Below, piece by piece: positions 59,752 through 64,000 of a stretch of DNA of 64,000 bases. The DNA is from Sporodiniella umbellata (lineage: Eukaryota; Mucoromycota; Mucoromycetes; Mucorales; Rhizopodaceae), in assembly GCA_025677835.1 (NCBI GenBank), contig JAIXMR010000054.1:103300-167299 (forward strand), written 5' to 3'. How positions within the stretch are numbered: the first letter of the stretch is position 1; every line of letters begins with the position of its first letter. The notes below the pieces were generated by a model that was not told the origin of the DNA, did no database searches, and saw nothing but the letters and a program-made list of their open reading frames with translations. Position numbers and translations under genes: made by a program.

Positions 59752-61498
59752 ATGGCAGCTGCTCCACCTCCATTTTTTGATAGTAAATTTTGAAATAAGT
59801 TTGCGGTTCTTGTTTTTTACTCCTATTATTATATAGTTTTTCAGTGCTATTTTGAATCGACCACAGATCCGGATCTGGCAGATTTTGTTAAAACCCATGA
59901 ACAAGTTATCATCGCAAACCACCAGAAAGGTGAAGATATTGTGTCCGTATGGTCAACAAGATATGGCAAAGCTATATCTTTCTATTACAAAAATGTTCTA
60001 AAACGTAGCCCACCAAAAGTCAATACGAAAGCCGTCGATTTTGGAAAAGTGGGCCTTAAAATTCTTTTGGTACGTAAGAAAAGAAAAGACAATTCTACAG
60101 TGTTTTATTGATACCGGTATTCAGTCTGAGGTTCCGGCAAGCAGGAAAGAAGATAGCGCAACTTCAGAAAGTAATTTCAGCGGCAGTACAACAAGCAGTA
60201 GTACGCAAAGCAACAAAAGTGCGGCGCCTATCTCTTTAGCATTCATGGATAGATTTCGCATGACTTATGAAAATATGGTAGACGAAAAAAAGTGGGTTCT
60301 GAAGACAGGAAAGGTGGTTGAGAATGAGATTTTCCGCCATGGACTTCAAAGCCAATCCGAAAAGTAAACGTATTTTCATACTAATATTAAAGTTGCTGAC
60401 TATCCTAGGATAGCTTGTCTCATAGCTTTATTATTGATCCGTCCGATCCTCTATGGAAAAACAGATTTACTAGCGATGAAATCGATGAAATTCGCAGACA
60501 CAGGCCGCATGCACTTCCATCTTGCCCTGAGCAACTGCTGAATTACTTGAATTGTTTTTCTGATATTGTAAGCACGTTTCTATTCTTCTTCACAGTTTCA
60601 CCTGAAAATTTATAGAAAACGCTGGATGGTCTGATCAATCAAACACGGAAGCGTTACTATAACTTTGATGAAGCTTTCGATCTTGAATGGGCCCAATTCT
60701 CTATCATTTCAGCATTGCGGCTCTTTCAAGGAAATTATTTTCCTCTAACAGACCAAACGGAAGCTGACATGATCCGACGCGTTTGGTCGTTCATAGACAC
60801 AGCTTTTGATAATGTCGATCTAGACATACGATGGCAAGACTGAAAAGCACATTAATTACTTAATTAACTGAACATGTAATTTTTTCTAGTGGTGAGAAGG
60901 AAAGCGCGGCAAGTAGCTGCCGAAGAAACCAAAAGCGATTGTTGAGCAATCGCAAAAAGCACGGTCGCAAAGCCGATTTACTGTTTAAATGCAGTGTAGG
61001 AGAGCTTGGGTGTGCCGAAGTTGGAAAGAAAGACGACAACGACTACGGCACTAAAGAAATGTATGAGCTGGGACTAAAATGCCCTAAAATGATGAAGGAT
61101 CAACTATGCTATTTAGTCAAAGTCGCTCCTCAGCACAAGTACGATCTCGCCATTGCGGGATTTGCGATCATGGGTAAATTTATATTGTGAATGTAAGCTG
61201 TTGATAGAGTCTCATACCAGTTTCTTTGGTTGACAATAGGTTTGAAGCTTCGTGCCCTAGTTCTGGATCGCCCTCGACATACGTCTGTCGAATTCAGAAG
61301 ACACCAGCTCTCTTTTTTCCCAGCAATGTCGAGACCATGGGCGCCAGGCTAGGAGCGTTGCTAGCTTTGACTATACAAGTAAAGCAACTTGTTTGTCAAA
61401 CCGTGGCATTAGTCAACAGACCTGTTGCAATTGCAAGTCAGGGTTTTGATGACCCAAGCAGCAACGAAGACTTGCCCTATTGCCCAACCACTCCATAA
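59752..61498 (+). CDS. Multi-exon protein with PD-(D/E)XK-like core, family copy 2 (frame break near the end)
   Basis: Seven exons (59752-59782, 59837-60069, 60125-60363, 60414-60567, 60616-60833, 60890-61173, 61240-61498) begin at MAAAPPPFFD. A Ser-rich linker (GSTTSSSTQSNKSAAP) is followed by LSHSFIIDPSDPLWKNRFTS, TEADMIRRVWSFIDTAF, a splice before GEKESAAS, then GRKADLLF and LGCAEVGKK. The spaced Asp and E-V-G-K resemble a PD-(D/E)XK core. The layout from TEAD to the core matches copy 1 at about 51 kb. Intron 5 appears to use a GC donor. In exon 7 a CCC run (61271-61273) is followed by the family-like STYVCRIQKTPALFFPSN in another frame. Function unknown. Confidence 0.6.
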
Positions 61499-62285
61499 AG
61501 AGACGATCTAAAAAAAATTTTATGAGGTTTTTTTAAGGATCCTCCTTATCTTTTTTTCTTTTTCTTTTCATTTAACAAATGGCTCCATCCAGTCACTGCA
61601 AAACACTAGGTTTCTTGTTTCTTTTCAATTTCATTGTTGCTTTCGATATAGATATTTTAGAAACGTGCCACAAGTTCTAATGATGTGAATATATTAAGAT
61701 AAAAGAAATCTTTAAAACATGATCTTAAAAACACTACAATATTATGTAATCTAAATGTCTCCATAATCTTTTCAAAAGTCAATACGTGGTTGGACAATGA
61801 TTTAACAATTAAAACTAAATTCTTTTGTTAAAAAATTCTTTGGCATAAGTCCATGAGTATCCACAAATCAAGCTCTAAAGACAATAGTGTCTATTATCCT
61901 AATACTACATGGTATTCGAATTATGTAGTAAGGTATGTGTACTCAAGTTAGCAGGATGTAAACAGTCAGACGGTTTCGAAGTTCTTGCAAAAATTAGATA
62001 AAATTGCTATTTGTAAAAAAAAAAAAAAAAAAAAAAGCAACTCCAAGCAACAGAAAGGCCTGTCTGCTTTTTTCGAATAAGCAATACTGCTCTAACATTA
62101 AAATATACCAATAGGTATTATGAAATACTTTGTAACATTCATATCGAAATCTAAAATATATGACATGTATCTAGAGATGTATCTCGGAACACAAGTTTAG
62201 TAATAAGCATCGTTTAGACATGAGCAAATGGTGACAGCCAACTAGGCTGATACATAGAGCTTTAAAGAAGCTAAAGTAATATTGA
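61499..62285. other. Unassigned spacer
   Basis: AT-rich, with an A-run at about 62016-62036. No gene seen. It ends at the right copy of the 450-bp duplication. Confidence 0.45.
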
Positions 62286-62736
62286 GGCTCCAATCCGAGA
62301 AAACGAATAGCATAAATAAAGACGTAAATGCCATAGTGGCGCAAGTTCTTTCTCATCAACTCTTGGTACCTTTTTACTATAGCTCACGCGTCAAAAGGAT
62401 GTAGTTACGCGTCCAAGATATAAGACTTTTTAGCATGGCTACATATAGTTTTTTAAAGATGTTTATGCTAACCCCTGGTAAAAATAACCCACTGGTTATA
62501 TCCTAACACTCTAGAAGAGCACTTATATCCAGTACAGTATTAACGAAAAACTATTGCAGCTCTGCTCACAGAATAGAACCACCTGCTTTTTTTGTTTTCA
62601 GCGTAGACTTAAGGGGAAAATTTGTGAAAAAGCTTCAAAAGTAAACTGCGTTTTTTTTTTTTTCTTTTTTTTTTTTTAGAAATTTAAAACACGATGACTT
62701 GTTTTCCACGAGAGAAACCAGATATACCGAGCTCTG
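62286..62736. repeat. Segmental duplication, right copy (450 bp)
   Basis: Nearly identical to 52361-52810. This copy includes the intact last codons (SRGKQVIVF) and 3' flank of the Etr1-like gene, so it is likely the source. Confidence 0.92.
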
Positions 62737-63404
62737 CAGCATTTTTCATTGACTCCTCTTCAAACTGCACCTTAGTCCATTTAGGCTCTCTGAGTTTTCC
62801 CTGATTCATTAGGTGCATAATATCTTCAAACATTTTGTATCGCTCTTCGGGACTATGAACTTCAGCCCATTTGCTGACCCAAAACCCATGGAAAGAGATA
62901 TTTTTGAAAATTAAAAGCGATGCAGGGAGCGACAAGGGGCCTTTAGACATAGCGCCATAAGTAACGTATTGACCGTTGTGTCTATTCAAAACAATGAGGT
63001 TTCTATAGGCCTGTATATTAATCATAGCTATTACCCTAGATACCGTGCCATATCGGTAGCGTATTTTCCCCCTACACAATTCAATCCTAAAAGAAGAGAC
63101 TGATCTTTTATCCAACTTTTAATGGCCTTTCTTGTTTCAAAGCTTCCAAGCTCCTCATCTGTCACCACATGCGTGCCTCCGAGCTCAGTAAGGTGCTTTT
63201 TGAGTTGATCGATTTCAGGCCTAACCAAAAGAAAAGTTAGGCAAGTGTTTTACTTGACACTCGATGTACCTATCTCTCACAATGTTGATTGTATTGAGAC
63301 CCCAAGCCTTGGCAATTTGAATAACAGATTGGCCAACAGCACTATTTCCACCGTTTTGGATGACATAATTACCTAGTTTTATTTAGTTTTTGTGCTCCAG
63401 TAGC

Positions 63405-63439
<35 letters not shown>

Positions 63440-64000
63440 GCGTACCTTGCTCCAATTGAACAAAGTCTTTAGCATACGATAGGCAGTACACGGATTAACT
63501 GTAATAGTTGCTTTCTGGATCATTGACACATCAATGTTAGGCAGCAATTGAAAATCCGAAGCTGGCCCAGCTGCGTGTGTACGCCATGTACCATAGCCAG
63601 ACTTTGCCATCACTACTTGATCTCCAACCTTTAAATCGCTAACTTGATCACCAACAGCAATAACTTCTGCTACACCCTCATTACCACCCACAGCTAGCGT
63701 TTGTTCTCCTAACTTTTGGAAATTAGGTTTGATAGGATAAGAGCCCTGTATCATGTTGATATCGGCAGGGTTAATAGGCGAAGCAAGAAACTTCACATGA
63801 ACCGTATCTGAAGCCAGAGGAGCGAGACGATAAGAATGCATTCTAGATACAATGGTAGTTAGCAAAATATATTAATACATATATATTTACTTGAGCACCT
63901 GAGAAGGTTGTCCATAATCGGAAAACACGACAGCTTTAGCAGATATTTCTGTGGTATAACGGCGACAATATACTCCCTTGTCAATCGACGATATGTGTCT
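62684..64000 (-). CDS. ETR1: Mitochondrial enoyl-[ACP]/enoyl-CoA reductase (Etr1/MECR), 5' end outside the window
   Basis: Exons read from the right: >64000-63891, 63842-63446, 63372-63270, 63220-63035, 62981-62684. The MDR reductase fold is clear: [48 protein letters not shown](P)-binding [63 protein letters not shown], and ending GKQVIVF. It catalyses the last step of mitochondrial fatty-acid synthesis. The initiator Met and part of the presequence lie beyond 64000. The splice from exon 2 to exon 3 is off by one base (AAG then GT AAT TAT; one more G is needed), which may be an assembly slip. Confidence 0.85.

Overview
The window reads as nuclear DNA of an early-diverging filamentous fungus, most likely a Mucorales zygomycete. 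The support is protein-level resemblance of the recognisable genes, many short introns (about 45 to 130 nt), AT-rich spacers, and poly(A)/poly(T) runs every kilobase or so. No database could be searched, so the lineage is an inference. Exon structures were built by hand from GT..AG signals, reading-frame continuity and family conservation.

Layout. 0.1-19.8 kb is a dense housekeeping block: an ER CUE-domain ERAD factor, a GDS1-like winged-helix protein, a PP2C-type phosphatase, a multi-pass membrane protein, dolichol-phosphate mannose synthase, eIF2 gamma, RNase H2 subunit C, a small secreted double-psi beta-barrel (DPBB) protein, a Zn2Cys6 transcription factor, proteasome ATPase Rpt4, a complex I twin-CHCH subunit, an Mex67/NXF1-type mRNA exporter and a fructosamine-kinase family gene. 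19.8-34.7 kb is gene-poor. It holds a second DPBB protein, an Oxa1 insertase and, at about 31.63-32.23 kb, a structured island that I read as a candidate RNase P RNA. 34.7-48.9 kb holds an SWR1-complex YL1/Swc2 subunit, an MFS permease, PRPP synthetase, an Erv2-like ER sulfhydryl oxidase, an unknown protein 43 bp behind it, three clustered GT15 alpha-mannosyltransferases and a Ser/Thr-rich single-span membrane protein. With DPM1 this gives a secretory and glycosylation theme.

49-62 kb is accessory DNA: two decayed DDE transposase ends, a decayed LINE reverse transcriptase, an 8-copy 169-bp tandem repeat, one copy of a 450-bp segment duplicated 9.9 kb away, and two divergent multi-exon members of one protein family. 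Each of those two has a PD-(D/E)XK-nuclease-like core after a conserved 'GE' splice junction. They are the best candidates here for something undescribed. The window ends in a mitochondrial enoyl-reductase gene (Etr1/MECR) that runs off the right edge.

Caution: three coding regions break frame by one or two bases inside runs of C or G, and the Etr1 gene has a one-base splice-phase conflict. These may be assembly errors or real decay; the sequence alone cannot decide.
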